The notes under the pieces are model-generated. The model had not been told where the DNA came from. It made no database searches and worked only from the letters and a program-made list of their open reading frames with translations. Below are positions 1 through 5,880 of a DNA stretch of 8,906 nucleotides, piece after piece. The position numbers were made by a program, and so were the translations under genes. This DNA is from Cytophagaceae bacterium (GTDB lineage Bacteria; Bacteroidota; Bacteroidia; Cytophagales; Spirosomataceae): contig CANHCG010000048.1 of NCBI GenBank assembly GCA_947459055.1, positions 1 to 8,906 of the forward strand, in the 5' to 3' direction. Within the stretch, counting starts at the first letter, position 1; each line of letters opens with the position of its first letter.

Positions 1-1009
1 CGATCATAAGAAATATTTAATTTCCGAATTAGAAACGGTAACACTCGATCCTGCGTTTTGGAATCAACCCGAAAAGGCCGAAAGCACCATGCGTGAAATG
101 CGTGCTTTGAAGTTTTGGACGGACGGATTCGACGCATTGTGTGGAAGCATGGATGATTTGGAAACCATTTGGGAATTTTACGAAATGGGTGAAGCCACCG
201 AAGCCGAAGTGGATACGGAGGGCCTACGCCTGGAAGAAAAACTGGAGGCGCTGGAGTTTCGTAAAATGATGTCCGAGGAAGGTGACAATATGAGTGCTGT
301 CCTTGAAATAAATGCGGGAGCAGGAGGGACGGAATCGCAGGATTGGGCGTCAATGTTGCTCCGTATGTACCTCATGTGGGCTGAAAAAAATAATTTCAAA
401 GTTCGTTTAGTCGATCAAAACGACGGCGATGTCGCTGGAATTAAATCCGTAACCATCGAAGTGGATGGGGAGTTTGCTTATGGAAATTTGAAATCAGAAA
501 ATGGAGTTCATCGCCTCGTACGGATTTCGCCTTTTGATTCGAATGCGCGCCGGCACACTTCATTTGCCTCCGTATACATATGCCCATTGGCCGATGATAC
601 TATTGAAATTGACATCAATCCGGCGGATATTGATTGGGATACCTTTCGTTCTGGTGGGGCAGGTGGTCAAAATGTGAATAAGGTGGAGACGGCTGTTCGT
701 TTGACGCATAAGCCGTCAGGGATTATTATTGCGTGCCAACAAGAACGGTCCCAATTAATGAACAAAGAAGTTGCCCTTCGACTTTTAAAATCTAAACTCT
801 ATCAAATCGAAATCGATAAACGAAATGCCGCTCGCGCAGAAGTGGAGGCCGGCAAAAAGAAAATCGAATGGGGGTCGCAAATTCGCTCCTATGTATTGGA
901 TGACCGTCGGGTGAAGGACCACCGAACTAATTACCAAACGTCAAATACCGAAGCCGTTTTGGACGGGGAAATCAATGAGTTTATCAAAGCCTATTTGATG
1001 GAAAATTAA
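1..1009 (+). CDS. prfB: Peptide chain release factor 2, 5'-truncated by window edge
   Basis: Release factor 2 recognises UGA and UAA stop codons in the ribosomal A site and triggers release of the finished peptide. The frame is open from base 2, so the first ATG at 89 is internal. The visible 335 codons plus about 30 missing ones give the usual RF2 length of about 365. The tripeptide SPF (527-535), which reads the stop codon and separates RF2 from RF1, is present in [15 protein letters not shown]. The catalytic GGQ (662-670) sits in [15 protein letters not shown]. The first visible residues, DHKKYL, align with the DYDAKKE segment that directly follows the programmed +1 frameshift site in many prfB genes, so that site should lie a few bases upstream of the window. 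The stop codon overlaps the stop of the convergent gene by 4 bases (TTAA, 1006-1009), and no terminator hairpin is visible between them. Confidence 0.97.
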   Translation, partial: DHKKYLISELETVTLDPAFWNQPEKAESTMREMRALKFWTDGFDALCGSMDDLETIWEFYEMGEATEAEVDTEGLRLEEKLEALEFRKMMSEEGDNMSAVLEINAGAGGTESQDWASMLLRMYLMWAEKNNFKVRLVDQNDGDVAGIKSVTIEVDGEFAYGNLKSENGVHRLVRISPFDSNARRHTSFASVYICPLADDTIEIDINPADIDWDTFRSGGAGGQNVNKVETAVRLTHKPSGIIIACQQERSQLMNKEVALRLLKSKLYQIEIDKRNAARAEVEAGKKKIEWGSQIRSYVLDDRRVKDHRTNYQTSNTEAVLDGEINEFIKAYLMEN

Positions 1010-1344
1010 TCCTGTTTTGTTTCGGGCGCCTGCTCGGATTCTAAGGATTGTAAATAGGCCATTAACTTATCTTTCGCTAAACCAAGGGCTAAGGCAAGGG
1101 CGTATGATTTGAGGGCGGAACCTAAAAAAGAGCTTTCATGTTTTTCAGACGATTCTTTTTTATCGCTTCCTGAAAAGAGGGAATAAAGCAAATAGGATGC
1201 AGCTAAAACACCACCGACGACAGCGATTTGCATCCCGCGTTCTTTGGCGATTTGTTTGATGTCACTGATTTCTTCGGCAATGTCGGCCTTGACAATTTCT
1301 GCTTTGGCTTCTAAAGCGGCTCGTTTTTCTTGTGTATTACTCAT
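1006..1344 (-). CDS. Small membrane protein of unknown function, last gene of the DksA-like operon
   Basis: This 112-residue protein has no function I can name. A charged, probably helical N-terminus (residues 1-36, rich in Ala, Glu and Lys) is followed by a clear transmembrane segment (about 38-57, [17 protein letters not shown]). Then comes a Ser/Lys/Glu-rich linker, a second weakly hydrophobic stretch (about 73-90) and an acidic tail. The layout resembles the YtxH-like or DUF883-like small envelope proteins often found next to holin-III-type proteins, but I see no diagnostic motif. Its ATG lies inside the end of the upstream holin-like gene (8-base overlap), which points to translational coupling and a shared role at the inner membrane. 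Its stop codon overlaps that of prfB on the other strand. Confidence 0.8.
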   Translation of the reverse strand: MSNTQEKRAALEAKAEIVKADIAEEISDIKQIAKERGMQIAVVGGVLAASYLLYSLFSGSDKKESSEKHESSFLGSALKSYALALALGLAKDKLMAYLQSLESEQAPETKQD

Positions 1345-1684
1345 GATTCTCTAATTCCTCAGGCGTTTGTTCGGGGGATTCCTCAACAGATTCCTCCTTT
1401 TTTTTCATCGTCAAAAGTAAAATAATGCTAATGATCAAGGCCAAAGCCGCCACGGCAAAATATCCGATAAAGAGGCTTTGGGTAGTTTCATTAATCCAAT
1501 TGGCAAGGCCCAACAAAAAAAAGATGCTAGTGATTCCAAGCGCAAAAGCGATTAAAATGAATTTGAAAATTCGGGCCAACAATTCTTCTAATTTCTCCTG
1601 TACATCTAACTTAATGATCTCGAATTGAGTCTTTAGGTAGTTGGACAATAATTCTATCAGCCGATTGTTGTCAAATAATCCCAT
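1337..1684 (-). CDS. Phage-holin-family (holin superfamily III / DUF1469-like) membrane protein
   Basis: This 115-residue inner-membrane protein has an amphipathic N-terminus (residues 1-38), two transmembrane helices (about 40-62 and 70-93) and a highly acidic cytoplasmic tail ([19 protein letters not shown]). The short N-terminal helix followed by a two-helix hairpin matches the family annotated as putative holin-X or holin superfamily III, which includes YqjE-like proteins. Despite the name, these chromosomal copies are not linked to phage lysis genes, and none is seen here. The gene begins on the base next to the stop codon of the DksA-like gene and overlaps the next gene by 8 bases, so the three are almost certainly co-transcribed. 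Its role is unknown; an envelope-related function is inferred from topology and context. Confidence 0.85.
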   Translation of the reverse strand: MGLFDNNRLIELLSNYLKTQFEIIKLDVQEKLEELLARIFKFILIAFALGITSIFFLLGLANWINETTQSLFIGYFAVAALALIISIILLLTMKKKEESVEESPEQTPEELENHE

Positions 1685-2068
1685 TTATCGTTGTTTTAAC
1701 TTCGCTTCAATCGAATGTTGCGTATGTGGAACCAACCGCAAACGCTCTTTGGATATCAATTTTCCGGATTCAACGCAAACCCCATAGGTTCCATTTTTTA
1801 TCCGCATTAAGGCCTTCTCTAAATTATTGATGAATTTTTGCAAACGAACCGCCAACTGATTCATGTTTTCCTTCTCCGCCGTATCTGCTCCATCTTCCAT
1901 GACCTTCGAATTCCCAGCCGTATCGTTTGTGCCGGTGTCATTTTTCTTACTCAAGGTTTCCCGTAAGTAATTTAATTCCGATCGTGATTCTTCTAATTTT
2001 CCTAAAATGATTTCTTCGAATTCCTTTAATTCTGCAGCTGAATAGCGTTGTTTTTCCTCGTTTGCCAT
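1685..2068 (-). CDS. DksA/TraR-family regulator with degenerate zinc finger
   Basis: This 127-residue protein has the DksA/TraR plan: an N-terminal coiled-coil region (about 10-90) and a C-terminal finger (about 94-122). DksA-type proteins insert the coiled coil into the RNA polymerase secondary channel and adjust initiation, often together with ppGpp. The acidic tip motif DxxDxA needed for activity in DksA is visible as DGADTA (residues 59-64, bases 1877-1894). The finger keeps the family spacing (YGVC-x2-S-x17-S-x2-A), but only the first of the four cysteines (C98) remains; the others are S101, S119 and A122, so zinc binding is unlikely. A TTG two codons upstream could extend the frame, but the ATG at 2068 (MANEEKQRYS) is the natural start. 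It is the first gene of an operon with two membrane proteins. Family assignment is firm; the target promoters cannot be inferred. Confidence 0.92.
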   Translation of the reverse strand: MANEEKQRYSAAELKEFEEIILGKLEESRSELNYLRETLSKKNDTGTNDTAGNSKVMEDGADTAEKENMNQLAVRLQKFINNLEKALMRIKNGTYGVCVESGKLISKERLRLVPHTQHSIEAKLKQR

Positions 2069-2164
2069 AATCAAAAAATGCCTTTAAAAAATAATTATAA
2101 AAATGTTTTGTGGGCTAAATGAGCTGTAAATCAGGTATTTAAACACGGAGGCAAAACATTTCCA

Positions 2165-2197
2165 CAAAGATAATTTTATCTGCTTGATTTAGGCAAC
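2165..2197 (-). promoter_or_regulatory. Bacteroidota-type promoter for the DksA-like/holin operon
   Basis: Read on the minus strand, TATCTTTG (2172-2165) matches the Bacteroidota -7 consensus TAnnTTTG exactly. GTTG (2197-2194) lies 21 bases upstream, as expected for the -33 element TTTG (one mismatch). Transcription would start near 2158 and leave a leader of about 90 bases before the ATG at 2068. The element lies in the gap downstream of the pnuC stop codon, which suggests the DksA-like operon is transcribed independently of pnuC. Confidence 0.5.
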
Positions 2198-2211
2198 GAT
2201 TGATGTAAAAT

Positions 2212-2766
2212 CTATGACATTTTTTTTTGCCAAGACACATAGCCATAAAATGCCATCAAAATGAACAGGCCATACAAGGCTGCTGTACCCGGAATGCCTT
2301 TTTGTAAATACATGCCGATATATACCATGTCTACGATGATCCAGACGAACCAATTTTCGATTTTGCGTTTCGCCGCTAAATAAGTTCCCCAAATACTAAG
2401 GCCACTTAGGCAAGCGTCTAGATATGGAAAAGAGACATTCGGCACGTATCGTATATGCAAATAACCTGAAATTGCCCCAAAAAGTAAACTCAAGAAAATC
2501 CCTAGCAATAATTCCTTTCGGCCAGATTTTTCCGGGCTCCAATCCACGTTTGAGCGGGTCCATTGGAAAAAGCCAAACAGGGCCATGAGGATGAAGAATC
2601 CTTGCAATTCCATATCTGAGAATAAGCCCAACCCATAAAAAATGTAACCATATATCGCGGAGGCGAGGATGTTCCAAATCCAGGCGATACGTGCTTGTTT
2701 CGCTGAGAAATAAACCCCTAGCAAGGAACAAAGAATCCCTGCCCATTCGACTTTATTTGCGTCCAT
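2212..2766 (-). CDS. pnuC: PnuC-family nicotinamide riboside / vitamin transporter
   Basis: This 184-residue integral membrane protein belongs to the PnuC (NMN_transporter) family of facilitators, which import nicotinamide riboside or related vitamins that are then trapped by phosphorylation. It is almost wholly hydrophobic, with about seven predicted helices. Family features are visible: the N-terminal EWAGILCSLLGVYFSA, the following W-N-x2-ASAIYGYIFYGLGLFSD segment, FFQW at the end of the third helix, and ENWFVWIIVDMVYIGMYL near the C-terminus. A GTG at 2787 would extend it by seven residues; I prefer the ATG at 2766, which leaves a 14-base overlap with the end of nth. Substrate is uncertain: Bacteroidota also have PnuT variants for thiamine, usually under a TPP riboswitch, and no riboswitch or thiamine gene is seen here. 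Confidence 0.9.
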   Translation of the reverse strand: MDANKVEWAGILCSLLGVYFSAKQARIAWIWNILASAIYGYIFYGLGLFSDMELQGFFILMALFGFFQWTRSNVDWSPEKSGRKELLLGIFLSLLFGAISGYLHIRYVPNVSFPYLDACLSGLSIWGTYLAAKRKIENWFVWIIVDMVYIGMYLQKGIPGTAALYGLFILMAFYGYVSWQKKMS

Positions 2767-3403
2767 GATTTTTTTCAAAATAGGCACAAAAATGTTGAAT
2801 GCTACATGATTCGCATTTCGGGCTGCGGGCTAGGCAAATATATCGACCATGTAAAATCAACCAATGATGCGCCCGTGGAATGATTTCATCGGGCAGGTAT
2901 TTAACCAAAGCTAATTCAACTTTCAGAGGCGTGGTGGCATTTTTGGGAACAAGGCCTAGTCGGTGCGACACACGAAACACATGCGTATCGACGGCCATGG
3001 TCGGCTGATTGTAAATCACCGATGCGATGACATTGGCTGTTTTTCTTCCCACGCCAGGTAGGCTTTGTAAATCTTCTAGGGTTTCGGGCACTTCTCCGGC
3101 GAAGGTATCGACGATGCGTTGGCCTAAGCCTAACAAATGTTTGGCCTTATTATTCGGATATGAAACCGACCGAATGTAGGAAAATATTTCATCCACGCTC
3201 GATTCGGCGAGGGCAGATGGCTTAGGAAATCGTTGGAATAGTTTGGGGGTTACCTGATTGATCCGCTTGTCGGTACATTGTGCGGAAAGGACGACGGCGA
3301 CTAATAGTTCATAGGGATTGCTATACTGCAATTCCGTTTCTGCCTCCGGAAAATGGGAGGAAAAATGGTCCATAAAAGCTTGAAATCGTTCCTTCTTTTG
3401 CAT
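2753..3403 (-). CDS. nth: Endonuclease III, DNA glycosylase/AP lyase
   Basis: Endonuclease III removes oxidised pyrimidines from DNA and cleaves the resulting abasic site, starting base-excision repair. The 216-residue length is typical. The helix-hairpin-helix motif LPGVGRKTANVI (115-126) carries the catalytic lysine K121, and VDTHV contains the catalytic aspartate D139. Four cysteines near the C-terminus (C190, C197, C200, C206) have the C-x6-C-x2-C-x5-C spacing of the 4Fe-4S cluster. All key residues are present, so the enzyme should be active. The start is the ATG at 3403. It lies 33 bases downstream of the sigma-factor partner gene and overlaps pnuC by 14 bases, so nth and pnuC are very likely co-transcribed, possibly with the sigma factor genes. 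Confidence 0.97.
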   Translation of the reverse strand: MQKKERFQAFMDHFSSHFPEAETELQYSNPYELLVAVVLSAQCTDKRINQVTPKLFQRFPKPSALAESSVDEIFSYIRSVSYPNNKAKHLLGLGQRIVDTFAGEVPETLEDLQSLPGVGRKTANVIASVIYNQPTMAVDTHVFRVSHRLGLVPKNATTPLKVELALVKYLPDEIIPRAHHWLILHGRYICLARSPKCESCSIQHFCAYFEKNHGRK

Positions 3404-3418
3404 CAGCTAGGCTTTGGG

Positions 3419-3426
3419 CAAAGGTA
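3419..3426 (-). promoter_or_regulatory. Possible -7 promoter element upstream of nth
   Basis: On the minus strand these bases read TACCTTTG, an exact match to TAnnTTTG, in the 33-base gap before nth. I see no TTTG at the expected -33 distance, and the leader would be only about ten bases, so this may be a chance match. If real, nth-pnuC could be transcribed separately from the sigma factor genes. Confidence 0.25.
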
Positions 3427-3436
3427 AGAAACAATT

Positions 3437-3649
3437 TCAAGATTGAATCGCGATATTTCGTTTGGAATAGGCGATGATCGCATCGACACAGCTTTCGGAG
3501 GGATTTAAGAATCCTTCATCGAGTGCGTTTTTAACCTGTTGGAACGCCGCTAACTCCGAGCGGTCTTCCGAGCTTAAAATGTGATTCAGCCCTTTTTCGG
3601 GCTCATACAGATTTTTAATGAGGTCATTTGGGGTAAAGTTTTGCGTCAT
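3437..3649 (-). CDS. Small protein overlapping the ECF sigma gene, anti-sigma-like candidate
   Basis: This 70-residue, cysteine-poor soluble protein has no catalytic motif or membrane segment. The layout (FTPNDLIKNLYEPE, then a helix with FQQVKNALD, then PSESCVDAIIAYSKR) resembles the short acidic proteins that follow this class of sigma factor in many Bacteroidota. Those look like the N-terminal sigma-binding part of zinc-anti-sigma proteins without the metal-binding HxxxCxxC motif; this comparison is from memory. A GTG at 3655 could add two residues, but the ATG at 3649 is preferred. The start lies 26 bases inside the end of the sigma gene, so translational coupling is likely. A role as partner or regulator of the sigma factor is inferred from position and general resemblance only. 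Confidence 0.75.
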   Translation of the reverse strand: MTQNFTPNDLIKNLYEPEKGLNHILSSEDRSELAAFQQVKNALDEGFLNPSESCVDAIIAYSKRNIAIQS

Positions 3650-4223
3650 AGGCACTCTCTTGTTTTTCTAGCATTTTCCTTAGGTTGATCAAGGCATACC
3701 TCATTCTTCCTAAAGCCGTATTTATACTTACACCGGTCTGATCTGCGATTTCTTGGAAACTTAATTCCTCGTAATGCCGCATGACCAAGACTTCCCGTTG
3801 TTCATCTGGTAATTTTTTAATGAGCTCCCGCACATTCGAAATTTTGTCTGCCTTTAATTGAATATCCTCGGAGGATTCTTCGGCAAACTCAAAACTATTG
3901 AACAGTTTGGAGCCATCTTCTAACACAATGGTCGGATATCGTTTATCCTTCCTAAAGTAATCAATGGCTAAATTATGCCCTATCCGCACCACCCAAGGCA
4001 AAAATTTACCCTCTTCATTGTAGCGACCAGACTTAATCACATCGATCGCCTTTATATATGTTTCTTGCATTAAGTCCTCCGCTACGTAGCGGTCCTTAAC
4101 GATCAAGTAAATACTCGTATAGACTTTGGATTTACTGCGCTTTACTAATGTTTCAAACGCTTTATCTTCCCCTTGGATGTACGCGGATAATAACGCTGCA
4201 TCGCTAACTTGTGTCTTAATCAT
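3624..4223 (-). CDS. ECF-type RNA polymerase sigma factor (sigma-70 family)
   Basis: This 199-residue ECF sigma factor directs RNA polymerase to a specific promoter set. Region 2 spans about residues 24-92, with AEDLMQETYIKAI and the promoter-melting and -10-recognition helix WVVRIGHNLAIDYFRK (77-92). An acidic linker follows (about 100-128). Region 4 spans about 134-186, with LPDEQREVLVMRHYEELS and the helix-turn-helix SFQEIADQTGVSINTALGRM. It belongs to the well-conserved Bacteroidota ECF type with an NEEGKFLPWV segment. A TTG at 4232 would add three residues; the ATG at 4223 (MIKTQVSDAA) is preferred. The gene overlaps its small downstream partner by 26 bases and is divergent from the secreted protein gene at 4444. 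I find no convincing promoter in the 220-base gap on this strand. Confidence 0.95.
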   Translation of the reverse strand: MIKTQVSDAALLSAYIQGEDKAFETLVKRSKSKVYTSIYLIVKDRYVAEDLMQETYIKAIDVIKSGRYNEEGKFLPWVVRIGHNLAIDYFRKDKRYPTIVLEDGSKLFNSFEFAEESSEDIQLKADKISNVRELIKKLPDEQREVLVMRHYEELSFQEIADQTGVSINTALGRMRYALINLRKMLEKQESAYDAKLYPK

Positions 4224-4412
4224 ATAAGTCAAATTTGTTAACGTAGAGGTTTATCTCATATTGTATCTCCTATTGTTTTTTTTGGGCGAATTGATAACCG
4301 ATGCTTGTCGATCGGAGTGCCAAATTAGGTAAAACATTTTAATTTCAAAATTTCGATGAGAAAATATTGTAAAAAATGAGTGCCTTTCATGCCAATTATT
4401 TGAAATCATTAG

Positions 4413-4420
4413 TAGTTTTG
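4413..4420 (+). promoter_or_regulatory. -7 promoter element for the secreted two-domain protein
   Basis: TAGTTTTG is an exact match to the Bacteroidota -7 element TAnnTTTG and ends 23 bases before the ATG at 4444. No good TTTG lies at the -33 distance, so this is a half-match. The A/T-rich leader after it (AAAATTTAAATCGAAATATTC) is typical of well-expressed Bacteroidota genes, which lack a Shine-Dalgarno sequence. The rest of the 4224-4443 gap holds nothing else I can identify. Confidence 0.45.
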
Positions 4421-4443
4421 TCAAAATTTAAATCGAAATATTC

Positions 4444-5067
4444 ATGAAAAATGCTCGTATTATTGCCATCCTAGTTGCGATGGTTATGTTTTCCACCACT
4501 TTATTTGCACAAGTTAGTTCAAACGATGATATCGCTGGATCTTACAAAATGCAAGAGAATCCTTACGTTAAAGCGGTTAAATTTGCCGTGAAAGAAGGAA
4601 AAGTAATTATGTCTGCGGAAGGTTTTCCGGATACGGAAGTTGCCAAAGGTAAAAATGCTGACGAATTTGTTCTCGAAAGTCAAAACGGTGTGATTACTTT
4701 CACTCGCGATGGCGGTAAAGTGAAAGGTGTTAAAATCGAAGCACAAGGGGTAACCTTAGCTGGCGAAAAAGAAGGTGCATCTTCTTCTTCCATGGGTGAT
4801 TATGCCGCAACATTTAAAATGTCAGACAACGAGTATGTTAAGAAAATCAAAATTGATTTGAAAGACGGAAAATTAATGTTGTCTTCAGATTCTAACCCAA
4901 CGGAAGGTGCTGTCTTAAAAGCATCAAACAGTGCCGATGTGTTTACTACTTCGATCCAAGGGTATGATGCCGATATCATCTTCTCTCGCGCTGGCGGAAA
5001 AGTAAGCTCAATCAAATTATCTGTGGCTGGTGGCCAGGTGGTTTTGACTGGAGAAAAAGAACAATAG
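4444..5067 (+). CDS. Secreted protein with two tandem copies of one domain, function unknown
   Basis: This 207-residue protein has a standard signal peptide: MKNAR, a hydrophobic core (about 6-19), and a probable cleavage after FAQ (residue 23). The mature part consists of two related domains, residues 29-110 and 119-206, joined by a short GASSSSMG linker. Both run SYKM/TFKM-x-(E/D)N-x-YVK-x2-K, then KxGK and a serine, and end with a GGKV segment and a final (A/T)GEKE. The alternating pattern and the end of each unit resemble DUF3471-type beta domains found at the C-termini of some secreted hydrolases, but no enzyme domain is attached, and that comparison is tentative. It is probably periplasmic or secreted. 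The gene stands alone with its own promoter candidate and a strong terminator, and its regular codon choice suggests good expression. Confidence 0.88.
   Translation: MKNARIIAILVAMVMFSTTLFAQVSSNDDIAGSYKMQENPYVKAVKFAVKEGKVIMSAEGFPDTEVAKGKNADEFVLESQNGVITFTRDGGKVKGVKIEAQGVTLAGEKEGASSSSMGDYAATFKMSDNEYVKKIKIDLKDGKLMLSSDSNPTEGAVLKASNSADVFTTSIQGYDADIIFSRAGGKVSSIKLSVAGGQVVLTGEKEQ
4528..5061 (+). repeat. Internal tandem domain duplication within the secreted protein gene
   Basis: The two units are encoded by 4528-4773 and 4798-5061. They align along their whole length at protein level: SYKMQENPYVKAVKF against TFKMSDNEYVKKIKI, EGKVIMS against DGKLMLS, FTRDGGKVKGVKI against FSRAGGKVSSIKL, and LAGEKE against LTGEKE. 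The nucleotide sequences have diverged, so the duplication is old and not a recent slip or assembly artefact. Confidence 0.85.
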
Positions 5068-5086
5068 TCTTTCTCTATTAAATATT

Positions 5087-5118
5087 AAAAAAGGGGCCTT
5101 ATTTAAGGCCCCTTTTTT
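5087..5118. terminator. Strong bidirectional rho-independent terminator
   Basis: A perfect inverted repeat: six A, GGGGCCTT, a four-base loop ATTT, AAGGCCCC and six T. The eight-base core stem is GC-rich, and the outer A/T pairs supply a T-tract on either strand. It lies 19 bases after the secreted protein stop codon (+) and 13 bases after the pdxJ stop codon (-), so it should end both convergent transcripts. Confidence 0.93.
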
Positions 5119-5131
5119 GTTTTCCTGTTTT

Positions 5132-5848
5132 TTATCGCAATTGACGTTTGTACAACTGAATCGTATTCTCTAATCCATAATACAGTGCGTCGCTGATCAG
5201 CGCATGGCCAATCGACACCTCATCCAATGGCGTCACCTGCGATTTAAAAAAGGCCAAATTTTCCAAGCTTAAATCATGGCCTGCATTGATACCAAGGCCC
5301 AATTGATGCGCCCGAAAAGCCGCCTTCCGATATGCTGCCACCGCTGCCGATGGATTTTCTGGAAATTCTGTTGCAAAAGGCTCCGTATACAACTCAATTC
5401 GATCCGTGCCCGTTGTTTTAGCGGCTTCGACCATCTCGAGCACCGGATCCACAAAAATCGAGGTACGAATTCCAGCGTCTTTAAACACCTTAATGAGTTC
5501 AATCAGGAGCGCTTGATTTGTAATCGTATCCCAGCCATGATTCGACGTGATTTGCCCCAGCGCATCGGGCACTAAGGTTACTTGTTCTGGCTTTACCGCT
5601 AAAACCAATTCCACAAAGGATGCCTCCATCGGATTTCCTTCGATGTTGAATTCCGTGGTTAATAATGGCTTTAGTGCATGCACATCCGCATAGCGAATGT
5701 GGCGTTCATCCGGCCGAGGGTGCACCGTAATGCCTTCCGCCCCGTATCGCTCACAATCCAATGCCACCTGTACGAGGTCTGGATTATTGCCGCCCCGTGA
5801 ATTACGGAGCGTGGCGATTTTATTTATGTTTACACTTAATCGAGTCAT
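5132..5848 (-). CDS. pdxJ: Pyridoxine 5'-phosphate synthase
   Basis: PdxJ condenses 1-deoxy-xylulose 5-phosphate with 3-amino-2-oxopropyl phosphate to form pyridoxine 5'-phosphate, the ring-closing step of DXP-dependent vitamin B6 synthesis. The 238-residue TIM-barrel protein is close to the family length (E. coli 243). It shows the N-terminal [26 protein letters not shown] with catalytic H43, NIEGNP with E70, GINAGHDL with H191, and [17 protein letters not shown], a phosphate-binding segment. The catalytic positions match E. coli H45, E72 and H193 with a constant offset of two. A TTG two codons upstream could extend the frame, but the ATG at 5848 is the evident start. It follows asd after a terminator hairpin that ends only a few bases before this ATG; no clear promoter of its own was found. 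Confidence 0.97.
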   Translation of the reverse strand: MTRLSVNINKIATLRNSRGGNNPDLVQVALDCERYGAEGITVHPRPDERHIRYADVHALKPLLTTEFNIEGNPMEASFVELVLAVKPEQVTLVPDALGQITSNHGWDTITNQALLIELIKVFKDAGIRTSIFVDPVLEMVEAAKTTGTDRIELYTEPFATEFPENPSAAVAAYRKAAFRAHQLGLGINAGHDLSLENLAFFKSQVTPLDEVSIGHALISDALYYGLENTIQLYKRQLR

Positions 5849-5852
5849 GTAC

Positions 5853-5877
5853 AAAAAAGGCCGGTTAACCGGCCTTT
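5853..5877 (-). terminator. Rho-independent terminator after asd, directly before pdxJ
   Basis: AAAGGCCGG, a TTAA centre and CCGGCCTTT form a nine-base-pair, GC-rich hairpin. Read on the minus strand it begins a few bases after the asd stop codon and is followed by a run of six T that ends four bases before the pdxJ ATG. On the plus strand the tail is the weaker TTTGTTTT. It should end asd transcription, and as it lies in the presumed pdxJ leader it may also limit read-through into pdxJ. Confidence 0.85.
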
Positions 5878-5880
5878 GTT

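Noticed and set aside
1337..1684. Possible prophage remnant because of the holin-like gene
   Set aside because: No endolysin, tail, integrase or att-like repeat is nearby. The family is a common chromosomal membrane protein in Bacteroidota, and the operon context is regulatory.
1703..1777. Sequencing error or frameshift as the cause of the missing zinc cysteines in the DksA-like protein
   Set aside because: The frame and spacing of the finger are fully preserved, and the flanking residues match the family (YG-x-C, G-K-L-I, R-L, P-H). The changes are substitutions.
2396..2746. A 116-codon open frame overlapping pnuC on the same strand
   Set aside because: It is the out-of-frame reading of a hydrophobic gene. 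The pnuC frame has clear family motifs; this one has none.
2753..2800. TPP or NAD-type riboswitch upstream of pnuC
   Set aside because: The pnuC start overlaps the end of nth, leaving no leader in which a riboswitch could fold.
4298..4315. Short inverted repeat CCGAT/ATCGG in the gap between the sigma factor and secreted protein genes
   Set aside because: Five base pairs with an eight-base loop is expected by chance. It has no T-tract, and one occurrence cannot be called an operator.
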